Assembly: GCF_003569745.1 (NCBI RefSeq)
Contig: NZ_AP018498.1
Span: 2,021,001 to 2,085,000, forward strand
Length of the DNA: 64,000 nt
Source: Altererythrobacter sp. B11
GTDB taxonomy: Bacteria; Pseudomonadota; Alphaproteobacteria; Sphingomonadales; Sphingomonadaceae
Direction of reading: 5' to 3'
The stretch's first letter is position 1. Every line of letters begins with the position of its first letter. Shown in pieces: positions 1 to 9,819 of the stretch. A model generated the notes under the pieces. The model had not been told where the DNA came from and did no database searches. It saw only the letters and a program-made list of their open reading frames with translations. Position numbers and translations under genes: made by a program.

Positions 1-445
1 TGCCGCCGTAGATCGCGAAGAACAGCGCCACGGCCAGCGCCAGCCCGGTCACGCCCGAATTGGAGGAGACGACCTCGATCAACTGCCGCTCGATCACCGA
101 TGCGGCGTCGCTGGGCACCACTTCCACGATGCTGCGCATCTGTCGGCGCACCATGCCCACATCGCCCACCAGGCCATAGATCATCACCGTCGCGGCAATC
201 AGCGGAGTGATCGCCAGGAAGGTGAAAAAGGCCACACCGGCCCCGAGCAGCGACAGATTGTGGAAGCCCCACATCGTATACATCCGCTTGAGCACCTGCT
301 TCCACGCGCGCCGCGGCATTTGCCAGGGCGAACAGGCCTGCGCCCCGGCGGAGATTTGTGGAGAACCATTTTGCACCTCCGCCGTTACCCCGGAGGGCGC
401 GTTCGCGCCGGTGGCATTTTCGGGGCGGGGGTCTGTTCTGCCCAT
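1..445 (-). CDS. YihY/BrkB family inner-membrane protein (partial, C-terminus outside window)
   Basis: The reverse strand encodes the N-terminal ~148 residues of a polytopic membrane protein, cut by the window edge. After a polar N-terminus comes WKQVLKRMYTMWGFHNLSLL and then a hydrophobic segment (AGVAFFTFLAITPL), the hallmark start of the YihY/BrkB family, once called ribonuclease BN but now regarded as a membrane protein of uncertain function. I chose the ATG at 445 because residues just before the internal Met at 319 (PWQM then PRRAWK) look like the conserved P-x-x-P stretch before the first helix in relatives. The ATG at 319 remains possible. It is divergent from tamA with only 22 nt between the two start codons, so a promoter must overlap one coding region or one start is further inside. 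The family call is firm; function is unknown. Confidence 0.85.
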   Translation of the reverse strand, partial: MGRTDPRPENATGANAPSGVTAEVQNGSPQISAGAQACSPWQMPRRAWKQVLKRMYTMWGFHNLSLLGAGVAFFTFLAITPLIAATVMIYGLVGDVGMVRRQMRSIVEVVPSDAASVIERQLIEVVSSNSGVTGLALAVALFFAIYGG

Positions 446-467
446 AATTCAGTTGGATCCTCTTCGC

Positions 468-2804
468 ATGAGTCACATGGACCCGGTTGCCCAAACAACA
501 GCGGACAACCAGAATGGTGCCGGAAAGATGTGGGGATTGGGCGGCGGGCTCGCCCTCGCGCTGGCCGCCGTAGCCGTGCCCGCGCAGCTGCACGCGCAGG
601 AGCAGGCGCCGGTGTCCTCGGCTTCCACGACGAGGGAAGATCCGGCCGTTCCTGCACCTCCGGCGGATGCCAACCTTCCCGAGGTGGAGCCGATTATTTC
701 CGAGCAGGAATTCGAGGAAGAAGTGCCTGACCTCGAATCCGTCGGGGATGATGCGTTGGAGGCACCGCTGGAATCGATTGAAGAGTTCGAACGGCGGGTA
801 AGCAGCGAGCAGGCCGATGCCGCACCTGCGGAAGGGCAGGAGGCGCCCCTGGGTGATCCGGCGCTGGCGGACGGCGATGCCAGCGAAGCGATTGGCGATG
901 CGCCGGTGCGCGATGCCGAACTCGCCGCTCCGCTGCCGCCGCTCGACCAATTCGATGTGCAGCCCGTGGAGTTTGCCGAGGCGGAGCAAGACCGGAAGGA
1001 CGTGGAGATCGCCTATTCCATGCAGGTCAACGGCCTCGAAAAGGCGGATGAGGAATCGGACGCCGATCTGCGCGATATGTTCGATGATCTCTCGGCCCTG
1101 CGCGATGGGGACGGTGAGGCCGCGAACGTGGCTCAGATTTCCGCTCGTCTCACCGAGGATAGTGCCCTGATCCAGCGCATTCTCGCTTCGGAAGGCTGGT
1201 ATGGCGCGGCCGCGACCACGCGGATCGACCGGCCACAAACGGATGACGGCAAACTCGCTGCGGTGATCGATGTGGTTCCGGGCCAACGCTACGTCTTCTC
1301 CGAGATCACCATCAAGGCCCCGCCGACCGAGCCTCCTGGCCTCATTCAGGACGCGCTGGCTCTCGAAGTGGGCGAACCGATCATTGCGGAACGGGTTCAG
1401 GCGGCTGAGGCAAAGGTCGCCGTCACGCTTCCGCAGAGCGGCTATCCCTTTGCTGACCTCGGACAGCGCGATATCCTCCTCGATCAGGACACGGGGGAGG
1501 GGGTCTACACCCTGCCAGTGGATACTGGCCCGCGTTCGGTGTTCGGCGGCATTCGTACGACCGGTGATCTGGCCTTCGATGCGGAACACGTGGCGGTGCT
1601 CGCACGGTTCAAGCGCGGTGAATTGTATGACAGCCGCAAAGTCGATGATCTGCGCAAGGCGCTGGTCGCCACGGGTCTGTTCAACACGGTGTCCGTGGAG
1701 CCCGAGAAAACCGGCGAGCCGGCAACCGATGGGACCGAATATGCCACCCTGCTAGTGGAGCAGGAAGCAGGGCCGCCACGCACGCTCGCCGGCGGCGCCG
1801 GTTACGGCACGGGGCAGGGCCTCCGGGTGGAAGGCAGCTGGAGCCACCGCAATTTGTTCCCGCCAGAGGGCGCCCTGATCGTCAACGCCGTGGCCGGAAC
1901 GCAGGAGCAGGGTGCGGGGGTGACCTTCCGCCGCTCCAACGCGGGGCGGCGCGATCGCACGTTCCAGCTCAGCGCCGACGCGCTGCACAGCAATTATGAT
2001 GCCTATGAGGCGTTTACCGGTCGGATCGCCGGCCTCGTCAGCTACAGTTCCACGCCAATCTGGCAGAAGCGGCTGACCTATGCTTACGGGGCGCAGGCCA
2101 TTATCACCAATGAACAGGATTTCGATCCCGCGATCGGCGAGCGCCGGCGGCGGACGTTCTATATCGCGGGCCTGACGGGCCAGGTCGGCCTCGACACGAC
2201 GGACGATCTCCTCAACCCCACCGAGGGCTTCCGCCTCACCGCGCTCGTGGAGCCGGAAGGATCGCTCGAGGACGGCTTTACCCCCTATGTGCGGGGGCGC
2301 CTGGACGGCTCCGCCTATGTTGGCGTGGGAAGCTCTCTCGTGCTGGCCGGGCGTGTGCGGCTGGGCACGATCCAGGGCATCGACCGATATGATCTGGCAC
2401 CCTCCCGGCGGTTCTACGCCGGGGGCGGTGGATCGGTGCGCGGCTTCGGTTATCAGGAACTCGGCCCGAAATCCCGCGAGCCCAATCCGGACTACGATCC
2501 CACCGATCCGGAGGAGGAAGACGATCCCTTCATCTATCGCCCGATCGGCGGCCGCAGCGTCGTGGAAGGGGCTGCGGAGGTGCGCTATCGCTTCGGCAAT
2601 TTCGGCGCGGTCGCATTCGTCGATGCGGGGCAGGTCTACGAGGCCTCGATGCCGCAGTTCGATGATATCCGCTACGGCGTGGGCATCGGCGGCCGTTACT
2701 ACACCAATTTCGGGCCGCTGCGGGTGGATGTCGCCATGCCGATCGATCGCCGCGTGGGTGAAAGCAAGTTCACCGTCTATGTCTCCATCGGGCAGGCCTT
2801 CTGA
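468..2804 (+). CDS. tamA: TamA, Omp85-family outer-membrane translocation/assembly protein
   Basis: This 778-residue protein would form the outer-membrane half of the TAM complex with the next gene. It has an N-terminal hydrophobic segment ending AQLHAQ (signal peptide), then about 170 residues rich in Glu/Asp/Pro, then POTRA-like repeats and a C-terminal 16-strand Omp85 barrel. The barrel contains the typical AGGGGSVRGFGYQ motif (lid-loop VRGF) and ends in Phe (YVSIGQAF), the usual outer-membrane signature. The frame stays open back to about 207, but that region is the yihY gene on the other strand. I therefore use the ATG at 468 (MSHMDP); an ATG at 528 directly before the signal peptide is an alternative. 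The stop overlaps the tamB start by one base (TGATG), indicating coupling. The acidic linker is longer than in the E. coli protein. Confidence 0.88.
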   Translation: MSHMDPVAQTTADNQNGAGKMWGLGGGLALALAAVAVPAQLHAQEQAPVSSASTTREDPAVPAPPADANLPEVEPIISEQEFEEEVPDLESVGDDALEAPLESIEEFERRVSSEQADAAPAEGQEAPLGDPALADGDASEAIGDAPVRDAELAAPLPPLDQFDVQPVEFAEAEQDRKDVEIAYSMQVNGLEKADEESDADLRDMFDDLSALRDGDGEAANVAQISARLTEDSALIQRILASEGWYGAAATTRIDRPQTDDGKLAAVIDVVPGQRYVFSEITIKAPPTEPPGLIQDALALEVGEPIIAERVQAAEAKVAVTLPQSGYPFADLGQRDILLDQDTGEGVYTLPVDTGPRSVFGGIRTTGDLAFDAEHVAVLARFKRGELYDSRKVDDLRKALVATGLFNTVSVEPEKTGEPATDGTEYATLLVEQEAGPPRTLAGGAGYGTGQGLRVEGSWSHRNLFPPEGALIVNAVAGTQEQGAGVTFRRSNAGRRDRTFQLSADALHSNYDAYEAFTGRIAGLVSYSSTPIWQKRLTYAYGAQAIITNEQDFDPAIGERRRRTFYIAGLTGQVGLDTTDDLLNPTEGFRLTALVEPEGSLEDGFTPYVRGRLDGSAYVGVGSSLVLAGRVRLGTIQGIDRYDLAPSRRFYAGGGGSVRGFGYQELGPKSREPNPDYDPTDPEEEDDPFIYRPIGGRSVVEGAAEVRYRFGNFGAVAFVDAGQVYEASMPQFDDIRYGVGIGGRYYTNFGPLRVDVAMPIDRRVGESKFTVYVSIGQAF

Positions 2805-5800
2805 TGGCCGAGGAGTTCGAAACCGACGCCGCGGCTGAAGGACGGGAAGAGGCCTTGGATCACCGCGAGCATCATCGCGGCCGTACCATTGCCAAGTGGG
2901 CCGGCATCGTACTGGCGGCGATCGTGGTGCTGATCGGCCTCTTGCTGATCGGGCTCAACACCGCGCCGGGCAAGCGCTTCATCGCCAGCCAGATCGAAGG
3001 GCTGGGTTTCGAGAACGGGATGTCGATCGGTGTCGGGCGGATCGATGGTTCGATCTACGGCGAAATGATCCTGCACGATCTTGCCATTTCCGATCCGAAA
3101 GGCGTGTTCGTCAGTTCGCCCGAAGTGAGGGTGGACTGGCGCCCCTTTGCCTTCATCGGCAACCATGTCGATGTGCGTTCCCTCACCAGCCCGCTCATTA
3201 CGCTGCGCCGCCTTCCCGAGTTCAAGGAGACGCCGCCTAGCAATGAACCGCTGCTGCCGGATCTCGACATTGATATCGGCACACTGAAGGTCGATCGCTT
3301 CGTGGCGGAGGCGCCCGTAAGCGGGGAGCAGCGCGTGGCGACGCTTGCGGGTTCCGCCCATATTGCCGACGGTCGCGCGCAGGTGAAGTTCAACGGACGT
3401 ACGCTCGCGGCGGCAGGCGCAGCCGGTGGTGACCGGGTGAACCTCACGCTCGATGCCGTGCCGGAACGCAATCGGCTCGACCTCGATCTCGATCTCTCGG
3501 CGCCCGCAGGCGGCGTGATTGCGGCGCTTGCGAGGATCGATCAGCCGCTGCTGGTTCAGGCAAAGGGGAAGGGCGACTGGGCCGCGTGGAACGGGCAGCT
3601 CTCGGCCGATCTCGGCGGCGAGGAACTGGCACGACTGCAGCTCGAAGCGCGCAACGGCACCTTCGGCCTGCGCGGCCCGACGCGGGTGGCGCGGCTGTTC
3701 CAGGGTCCGACGGCGAGCCTGCTTGGCCCTGTGCTCGACGTAAACCTGGCCGCAGCGCTGCAGGATCGCCGCGCCGACCTCAGCGGCGGGCTCTCAAGCG
3801 ATGCGTTCCAGCTGGATGCCGCCGGCGTGGTCGATCTGGCCAACAACCGCTTTGACGATCTGCAGCTGGCATTCCGCCTGCTGAAGCCTTCGGCCCTTGC
3901 GGAGAATCTCAGCGGAAGCGCCATCCGGGCGGCGCTGGGGCTCGATGGCGAGTTTGCAACGCCCACGGTGGACTACAAGATCGATGCCGGCGCGCTGACG
4001 ATGAACGACCTCGGCCTGCGCGATCTGCATGCAGAAGGCATCGCCAAGGTGGATGCGGAGCATATCATGATCCCGGTCGAGGCCCGTGTCGGCCGGATAG
4101 TCGGCCTTGATACGGTAGCGGGGGGCACGCTGGCCAATGTGAGGTTGGCGGGCGATCTCGCGATCGACGGCACCCGTATCCTGTCGGACAATATGCGTAT
4201 CCGGTCCGATCGGATCGATGCCAAGGTGATCCTGCTCGCAGACACCTCCACCGGGCTTTACACCGGCGCGGTGGATGGGCGGATCGATAACTACCGCCTC
4301 GAAAGCGTCGGCATGCTGGACATCCGCACCGACATGGACCTGAAGACCGCGCCGGGCGGCGGCTTCGTCGTGGATGGCCGGGTGGCGGCACGTTCTACCC
4401 AGCTGTTCAATGACGGGATCCGCAATTTCCTGGGCGGCAATGCCGCGGCTGCGGCGGACATACGCTATGGTCCGGACGGCACCGTGCGTTTCAGCAATCT
4501 TCAGCTGACGGCGCCTGCGGCGCGCATCGTCGGCGGCAGCGGCTCCTATTCCCCGGACGGGCGCATCACGCTTAATGCCGATGGTACCACCCGCGCTTAT
4601 GGCAAGGTGGGCGTGCGCGTGGCCGGAACGATCAGCGATCCCCGCGCCACGATAACAGCGGAGCGGCCGGGCTTCGGCGTGGGTCTCGCCAATCTCGAAG
4701 CGAAGGTCACCGGGGCGCCCAACGGCTACCGCCTCGTGGCTGATGCCGACACGGATTACGGGCCCCTGCAGGCGGATGTGGTGCTCGGCATGGGCCAGCA
4801 ACTCACGCTCGACATCAACCGCGCAGACTTTGCCGGGATCGCCTTTTCCGGCGGGCTGCGGCAGACGGCTGCCGGCCCATTTGCGGGGCGGCTGGACGCT
4901 AATGGTCGCGGCTTGGCCGGGGTGGTGCGGCTCGACGCCGAAGGGAACTACCAGGAAGCGCTGGTCAACCTCCGCGCGCGGGACACCGTGCTGCCGGGGC
5001 CGGCCAACCTCTCGATCGGGTCGGCCATCGTGGACGCGCGCGTCGTGCTGTACGATCAGCCCTATGTGGTCGCCAAGGTCGATCTGGCGCGTACGACCTT
5101 CGGCGCGCTCAATCTCAACGCTGCGAAGGCGACAATCGATTATCGCAACGGCACCGGAAAGGCGCAGCTGCTGGCGGAAGGCGTCAGTGGCGTTCCGTTC
5201 CGCGTGGCTGCCAATGCCGAACTGCAGCCCAAGCTCTGGCGCGCGGCCCTCAAGGGTCGGGTCCGGGGCATCGATTTCCGCACCACCACGCCGGCGCGGA
5301 TCGTGCCGGGAGAAGGGAGCTACGAACTGCTCCCCACACGGATCGATTTCGGGCAGGGAAGTCTGCGCCTTGCAGGCAAATACGGGGAGGGGATGGAGGT
5401 CCAGTCCCGCCTGGATTCGCTTGATCTCAGCCTCGTCAACGCGTTCGTGCCGGGGCTGGGTGTCGATGGCACCGCAACCGGCAGCGTGGATTTCAGCCAG
5501 GCGGACGCATCTGCTTTCCCGCGCGCGGATGCACGGCTGACGATCAACGATTTCAGCCGCACGACGGCCGCCTCCGTCAGCCAGCCGATCGATATCAATT
5601 TAGTCGGCAAGCTGCTGCCCGGCGGCGGAGAAGCGCGCGCAGTGATGCGGCAGCGCGGTAGCGTGATCGGCCGCATGGTCGCGTCGCTCCAGCCTCTGCC
5701 ACCTGGTACCGGGTCTTGGAGCGAACGGCTGCTGTCCGCGCCGCTGGGCGGGGGTATCCGCTACAATGGGCCGGCGGACACGCTGTTCTCCTTTGCAGGG

Positions 5801-7048
5801 CAGGCGGATCAGCGGCTTTCGGGACCGATCGCTGTCGCGGCGGACTTCTCCGGCCGGGTGCAGCAACCGCAATTGCGCGGCATCATTCGCGCAAATGCGC
5901 TGACCTATGAGAACCAGACCTATGGCACGCGGCTCAGCAACATGGCGGTTGCGGGCAGCTTCAGCGGTGATCGGCTGCAGCTCGACAAGCTCACTGCGAC
6001 GGCGGGCGACGGCACGGTGCAGGCGTCCGGCTTCGTCAGCCTGGCTTCCGACAGCGGCTATCCGATGGATCTGCGCGTAACGCTGGACGAAGCGCAGCTT
6101 GCGCGCAGCGACGCCCTCGCGGCGGAGGCGACCGGCCAGCTGCGGTTGACGAAGGCCGCAGGTCAGACCGCCTTGCTCTCCGGCCAGATAAGACTGCCCG
6201 AAGCGCGCTACCAGATCATCCGGCAGGGCGCGGCCGAGGTGCCCGAACTGACGGGTGTGCGGTTCAAGCCCCCCAAGGGCCCGCAGCGCATCACTGGCGA
6301 CGAACCGGTGGAGCCGAGCCCCGGCGTGCTGGGCCTGATCCGCCTCGATGTCGCGCTGACGGCCCCGGAGAAGCTCTATGTTTCGGGAATGGGGCTGGAA
6401 TCCGAATGGGGTGCGGACCTGCGCCTTGCCGGCACGAGCGCCGATCCGCGTATCACGGGTGACGTGGAACTGATCCGCGGTACGCTGGGCTTCGCCGGGC
6501 GTTCGTTCGAACTGAGCGAGGGCCGGGTGAACTTTACCGGCGGCAGCGAGATCAATCCCACGATCAACATGGTCGCCACGGACGATATCGAGGATGTGAC
6601 GGTGAATGTGAATGTGACGGGCCGCGCGATGGACCCGCAGATCGCGTTCTCCAGCGTGCCCGGCCTGCCGCAGGATGAGGTGCTTTCGCGCATCCTCTTC
6701 GGAAGTTCGATCGGCAATCTGTCGACCATCCAGGCCGTGCAGCTTGCCGCATCGCTCAATTCGCTGCGCGGATCGGGCGGCGGGCTCAACCCGCTGGGCA
6801 AGCTGCGCTCCGCATCGGGCGTGGACCGGCTGCGTATTCTGGGGTCCGACAAGACGACCGGGCGTGGCACCGCACTGGCGGCGGGGCAATATCTGACGGA
6901 CGACATCTATGTGGAGTTCATCACCGATGCGCGCGGCTTCACCGCTACGCAGCTCGAAATCAGCCTCACGCCGGCGCTGTCCATCCTGAGCCAGGCGGGC
7001 GGCTCGGGCTCGACCAACGTCAACCTGCGCTACAAGAAGGACTATTGA
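2804..7048 (+). CDS. tamB: TamB, translocation and assembly module protein (DUF490/AsmA-like)
   Basis: This is a 1414-residue periplasm-spanning protein that partners TamA. A polar N-terminus is followed by one transmembrane anchor (about residues 32-52, IVLAAIVVLIGLLLIGL). Then comes more than 1,100 residues of alternating beta-rich sequence and the C-terminal TamB/DUF490 domain, with the conserved region around LPQDEVLSRILFG and a C-terminus NVNLRYKKDY. Members of this family form long hydrophobic beta-taco grooves proposed to carry phospholipids or to help assemble outer-membrane proteins. It starts within the tamA stop codon and ends within the start codon of the following lipoprotein, so the three genes form one tightly packed unit. 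The length is typical for alphaproteobacteria. Confidence 0.93.
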   Translation: MAEEFETDAAAEGREEALDHREHHRGRTIAKWAGIVLAAIVVLIGLLLIGLNTAPGKRFIASQIEGLGFENGMSIGVGRIDGSIYGEMILHDLAISDPKGVFVSSPEVRVDWRPFAFIGNHVDVRSLTSPLITLRRLPEFKETPPSNEPLLPDLDIDIGTLKVDRFVAEAPVSGEQRVATLAGSAHIADGRAQVKFNGRTLAAAGAAGGDRVNLTLDAVPERNRLDLDLDLSAPAGGVIAALARIDQPLLVQAKGKGDWAAWNGQLSADLGGEELARLQLEARNGTFGLRGPTRVARLFQGPTASLLGPVLDVNLAAALQDRRADLSGGLSSDAFQLDAAGVVDLANNRFDDLQLAFRLLKPSALAENLSGSAIRAALGLDGEFATPTVDYKIDAGALTMNDLGLRDLHAEGIAKVDAEHIMIPVEARVGRIVGLDTVAGGTLANVRLAGDLAIDGTRILSDNMRIRSDRIDAKVILLADTSTGLYTGAVDGRIDNYRLESVGMLDIRTDMDLKTAPGGGFVVDGRVAARSTQLFNDGIRNFLGGNAAAAADIRYGPDGTVRFSNLQLTAPAARIVGGSGSYSPDGRITLNADGTTRAYGKVGVRVAGTISDPRATITAERPGFGVGLANLEAKVTGAPNGYRLVADADTDYGPLQADVVLGMGQQLTLDINRADFAGIAFSGGLRQTAAGPFAGRLDANGRGLAGVVRLDAEGNYQEALVNLRARDTVLPGPANLSIGSAIVDARVVLYDQPYVVAKVDLARTTFGALNLNAAKATIDYRNGTGKAQLLAEGVSGVPFRVAANAELQPKLWRAALKGRVRGIDFRTTTPARIVPGEGSYELLPTRIDFGQGSLRLAGKYGEGMEVQSRLDSLDLSLVNAFVPGLGVDGTATGSVDFSQADASAFPRADARLTINDFSRTTAASVSQPIDINLVGKLLPGGGEARAVMRQRGSVIGRMVASLQPLPPGTGSWSERLLSAPLGGGIRYNGPADTLFSFAGQADQRLSGPIAVAADFSGRVQQPQLRGIIRANALTYENQTYGTRLSNMAVAGSFSGDRLQLDKLTATAGDGTVQASGFVSLASDSGYPMDLRVTLDEAQLARSDALAAEATGQLRLTKAAGQTALLSGQIRLPEARYQIIRQGAAEVPELTGVRFKPPKGPQRITGDEPVEPSPGVLGLIRLDVALTAPEKLYVSGMGLESEWGADLRLAGTSADPRITGDVELIRGTLGFAGRSFELSEGRVNFTGGSEINPTINMVATDDIEDVTVNVNVTGRAMDPQIAFSSVPGLPQDEVLSRILFGSSIGNLSTIQAVQLAASLNSLRGSGGGLNPLGKLRSASGVDRLRILGSDKTTGRGTALAAGQYLTDDIYVEFITDARGFTATQLEISLTPALSILSQAGGSGSTNVNLRYKKDY

Positions 7049-7245
7049 TGCGGCGCGCCGTCTTGGTCGGGGCAATGCTCCTGCTGGCAGCATGCCAGCG
7101 CGAGCCCGATTTCGACGAGCGCTATGCCAAGGCGCAGGCTGACCTTCGTGAGAAGGCGGCGCGGATCGATGCGGAGCTGGCAAAGGGCGCACCGCCCCCT
7201 TCGTCGGCTCCGCAGGTCAAGGTTGGGGAGCAGGCGAAACCCTGA
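7048..7245 (+). CDS. Small lipoprotein encoded downstream of tamB
   Basis: The 65-residue product has a classic lipoprotein signal: MRRAVLVGAMLLLAAC, where LAAC is the lipobox and Cys16 would be lipidated. The mature part is short, charged and probably helical (DERYAKAQADLREKAARIDAEL) with a Pro/Ser tail. The ATG at 7048 overlaps the tamB stop by one base; a TTG one codon upstream (7045) is also possible. The position suggests a role beside the TAM complex, but I do not recognise the family and function is unknown. Confidence 0.75.
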   Translation: MRRAVLVGAMLLLAACQREPDFDERYAKAQADLREKAARIDAELAKGAPPPSSAPQVKVGEQAKP

Positions 7246-7262
7246 GTGCGCTGTTGCTAAAT

Positions 7263-7288
7263 GGTCACAAATCGCAGCCTTTGTGACC
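7263..7288. promoter_or_regulatory. 9-bp inverted repeat upstream of a TonB-dependent receptor
   Basis: GGTCACAAA (7263-7271) and TTTGTGACC (7280-7288) form a perfect inverted repeat with an 8-nt spacer. Six T residues follow at 7298-7303, nine bases after the stem. It could be an operator for the receptor gene or a poor terminator for the tamAB unit; the displaced T-run argues against a classical terminator. Confidence 0.45.
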
Positions 7289-7317
7289 GGCGGCCCCTTT
7301 TTTGCCGTCGATCAAAT

Positions 7318-7373
7318 CCCAACTCCCCCGGGCGCGGCAAACCGCGCTCCGCCCTTAAAGGCGTGTAGTTGGG
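7318..7373 (+). promoter_or_regulatory. Nested hairpins in the leader of the TonB-dependent receptor
   Basis: CCCAACT (7318-7324) can pair with AGTTGGG (7367-7373), enclosing a second perfect hairpin, GCGCGG (7332-7337) with CCGCGC (7342-7347) around a CAAA loop. The outer arm touches the Shine-Dalgarno region GGGAGAAG just before the ATG at 7383, so folding could affect translation. No experimental support. Confidence 0.3.
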
Positions 7374-7382
7374 AGAAGTTGA

Positions 7383-9812
7383 ATGAGGTTCGTGACCGGC
7401 TCGATCGTGGCCGCCCTGTTTGCCACCGCCAGCACGCAGGCCCTTGCCGCGCAGGAACAGGATACGCAGCCGGGCGACAGCGCTGCTGCATCCGCCGCCG
7501 AAGAAGGCAATGCCATCATCGTGACCGCGCAGCGCCGCGAACAGAGCCTGCAGGACGTGAGCGCGGCGATCACCGCCATCGGCTCCGACCGGCTGACCGA
7601 AGGGCAGGTGAACAGCCTGCAGGATTTGCAGACGGTCGTTCCCAGCGTCAATTTTGGCAGCGATTTCAACCAGGCGAAGATCTTCATTCGCGGTGTCGGC
7701 GCTAACACTTCCACCACCGGCAACGCCACTGGCGTGGCGCTGCATGTGGATGGCGCGGTGGTATCGCGGGCGGAAGCGCAGCTTACCTCGCTATTCGACC
7801 TCGAGCGGGTGGAGGTGCTGCGCGGGCCGCAGGGCACGCTCTATGGGCGGAACGCCACTGGCGGCTCCATCAACCTCATCACGGCCAAGCCCACGCGCGA
7901 CTTATCGGGCTATGCAAGGCTGACGTATGGCAACTACAATTCATTGATCTCCGAAGCCGCGATCAGCGGCCCGATCACTGACACCATCCTGTTCCGCATC
8001 GCCACCAAGACGGAAGACCGGGACGGCTATGGCGAAAATCCGGTGACGGGTTCCGAGGTGGACGATCTGAAGCGGCGGATGATCCGCGGCCATCTGCAGT
8101 TCGACATCACGCCCTCCACCGAACTGCTGCTGACGGGCGAGTATTTCCGACAGGACGATAATTCCGGCGCCATCCATTACCTGCGCGCCTCCTTCCCCGG
8201 TGTGCCGCGCCTCGCGCCGCTGGGTGTGGGCGGCTATGCGGTGAAGCCGCGCGATCTTGCTTCGGAAATCGACGGTGGCACGGACACCGAAACCTATGCC
8301 TTCACCGGCACCTTCCGCACCGACCTGACCGACAGCCTTACGCTGACCAACATCGCCAATTTCCGCAGCTTCAAGAGCTCGCTGTTTCAGGATCTCGATC
8401 TGTCCGCCGTGGTGGACAGCCTGCAGACCAACGGGCAGCCGACCACGGTGCAGGAGCGGCGGATCGACAGCAAGCAGTGGAGCAATGAGCTGCAGCTGAA
8501 CTATTCGACGGACTTCATCGATGTCGTCCTGGGCGGTTTCTATTTCCACGAGCGGCAGCGGCCGATCGACAACGTCGGGCTTTCGCGCAAGAACGGCATG
8601 GCGTCCAACATCCCGCTGCTGCAGGCGGCCGGCGTCGATCTCGACGAAGCCTATGCCCTTTGCGGCTATCAGCCCGACGGCGTGACCGGCGGCAGCAGCG
8701 TGATCGCGCCCAAGAGGGTCTGCACCCGGTCCAATCTCGGTACGGATGCCTATGCCATCTTCGGCCAGGCCAATATCGGGCTCGGCCTCTTCTCGGAGGC
8801 GCTGGATACGCTGACCGTCAAGCTCGGCGGGCGCTACAGCCACGAGAAGATCGAATCCGCCAACCCGTCGATCATCATCGCCGGCGGCGGGCGCGGTCCG
8901 GTGATCCGCTACACCACCGAAGGCACCTATCGCGAACGCAGCTTCAGCGATTTCACGCCGGAGCTCGGCCTGGAGTGGCAGCCGAACCCGGACATCATGG
9001 TGTATTACACCTATTCGGAAGGCTTCAAGGCGGGTTCGGGCGAGAACGCCGCGGGCAGCACGACCATCGTCGATCCGGAAACCATCCAGAACCACGAGGC
9101 GGGCATCAAGGCGACCGTGATGAGCGGGCTCTCCGTAAATCTCGCGGCCTACACCTATGACCTCGAAGGGCTGCAGCTGAACAAGACGATCGCCGGCGGC
9201 CCGACGGGTTACCAGACGATCTTCCAGAATGCCGCGGCGACGACGGCCAAGGGTATCGAGCTGGATATCTTCGGCCGCATCACGCCGAATTTCCGCATGA
9301 GCGGCTCGCTCTCCTACACCGATGCGGAGTTCAAGAACTATGCCACGCTCGATCCGCTCAACCCGGCTAATATCCTGACGGCCGGCTCGCCCGCTTATGA
9401 TCCGGTGACCAACCCCGACCCGACCGCTTACGGCGCGCCGAGCGGGGGTGAGATCCAGCTGGCCGGAAACCAGCTGCGCAATTCACCCAAGTGGGCGTGG
9501 AACGTCCACGGCGAGTATGATGTCGATCTGCCCAACGGTGTCATCACCTTCCTGGGCGATGTGTCCTACAAGAGCCGGACCTACTTCACCGAGTTCGAGC
9601 GGGAGATCGAAAGCTCCGCCCCCTATGCGATGGTGGACGCCTCCATCCGTTACCAAACGCTGGAGGATCGACTGAGCGTGCAGCTGTGGGCGAAGAACCT
9701 GTTCGACACCGACCGTGCGAGCAGCACCTTCGCTCTGGCCACCGGCCGCCTGCTGGGCGTGACCTATCTCGCGCCGCGCACTTACGGCGTTACGGTCGGT
9801 TACGACTTCTGA
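7383..9812 (+). CDS. TonB-dependent outer-membrane receptor
   Basis: This is an 809-residue gated outer-membrane transporter driven by TonB/ExbBD. A signal peptide (cleavage near ALAAQ) is followed by a TonB-box-like segment (IIVTAQRREQ). Next is a plug domain with VEVLRGPQGTLYGRNATGG, diagnostic of the family, then a long beta-barrel ending in a terminal Phe (GVTVGYDF). Many sphingomonads carry dozens of such receptors for siderophores, glycans or aromatic substrates. The sequence alone does not give the ligand, and no transport or catabolic genes lie beside it. GGGAGAAG seven bases upstream supports the ATG. The leader contains an inverted repeat and nested hairpins. Confidence 0.93.
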   Translation: MRFVTGSIVAALFATASTQALAAQEQDTQPGDSAAASAAEEGNAIIVTAQRREQSLQDVSAAITAIGSDRLTEGQVNSLQDLQTVVPSVNFGSDFNQAKIFIRGVGANTSTTGNATGVALHVDGAVVSRAEAQLTSLFDLERVEVLRGPQGTLYGRNATGGSINLITAKPTRDLSGYARLTYGNYNSLISEAAISGPITDTILFRIATKTEDRDGYGENPVTGSEVDDLKRRMIRGHLQFDITPSTELLLTGEYFRQDDNSGAIHYLRASFPGVPRLAPLGVGGYAVKPRDLASEIDGGTDTETYAFTGTFRTDLTDSLTLTNIANFRSFKSSLFQDLDLSAVVDSLQTNGQPTTVQERRIDSKQWSNELQLNYSTDFIDVVLGGFYFHERQRPIDNVGLSRKNGMASNIPLLQAAGVDLDEAYALCGYQPDGVTGGSSVIAPKRVCTRSNLGTDAYAIFGQANIGLGLFSEALDTLTVKLGGRYSHEKIESANPSIIIAGGGRGPVIRYTTEGTYRERSFSDFTPELGLEWQPNPDIMVYYTYSEGFKAGSGENAAGSTTIVDPETIQNHEAGIKATVMSGLSVNLAAYTYDLEGLQLNKTIAGGPTGYQTIFQNAAATTAKGIELDIFGRITPNFRMSGSLSYTDAEFKNYATLDPLNPANILTAGSPAYDPVTNPDPTAYGAPSGGEIQLAGNQLRNSPKWAWNVHGEYDVDLPNGVITFLGDVSYKSRTYFTEFEREIESSAPYAMVDASIRYQTLEDRLSVQLWAKNLFDTDRASSTFALATGRLLGVTYLAPRTYGVTVGYDF

Positions 9813-9819
9813 TGTGATG

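Noticed and set aside
207-467. Upstream extension of the tamA reading frame
   Set aside because: It lies on top of the yihY-like coding region on the other strand, and the residues do not form a signal peptide or domain.
7289-7303. Classical intrinsic terminator after the tamAB unit
   Set aside because: The six-T run is separated from the hairpin by nine GC-rich bases, unlike a normal terminator.
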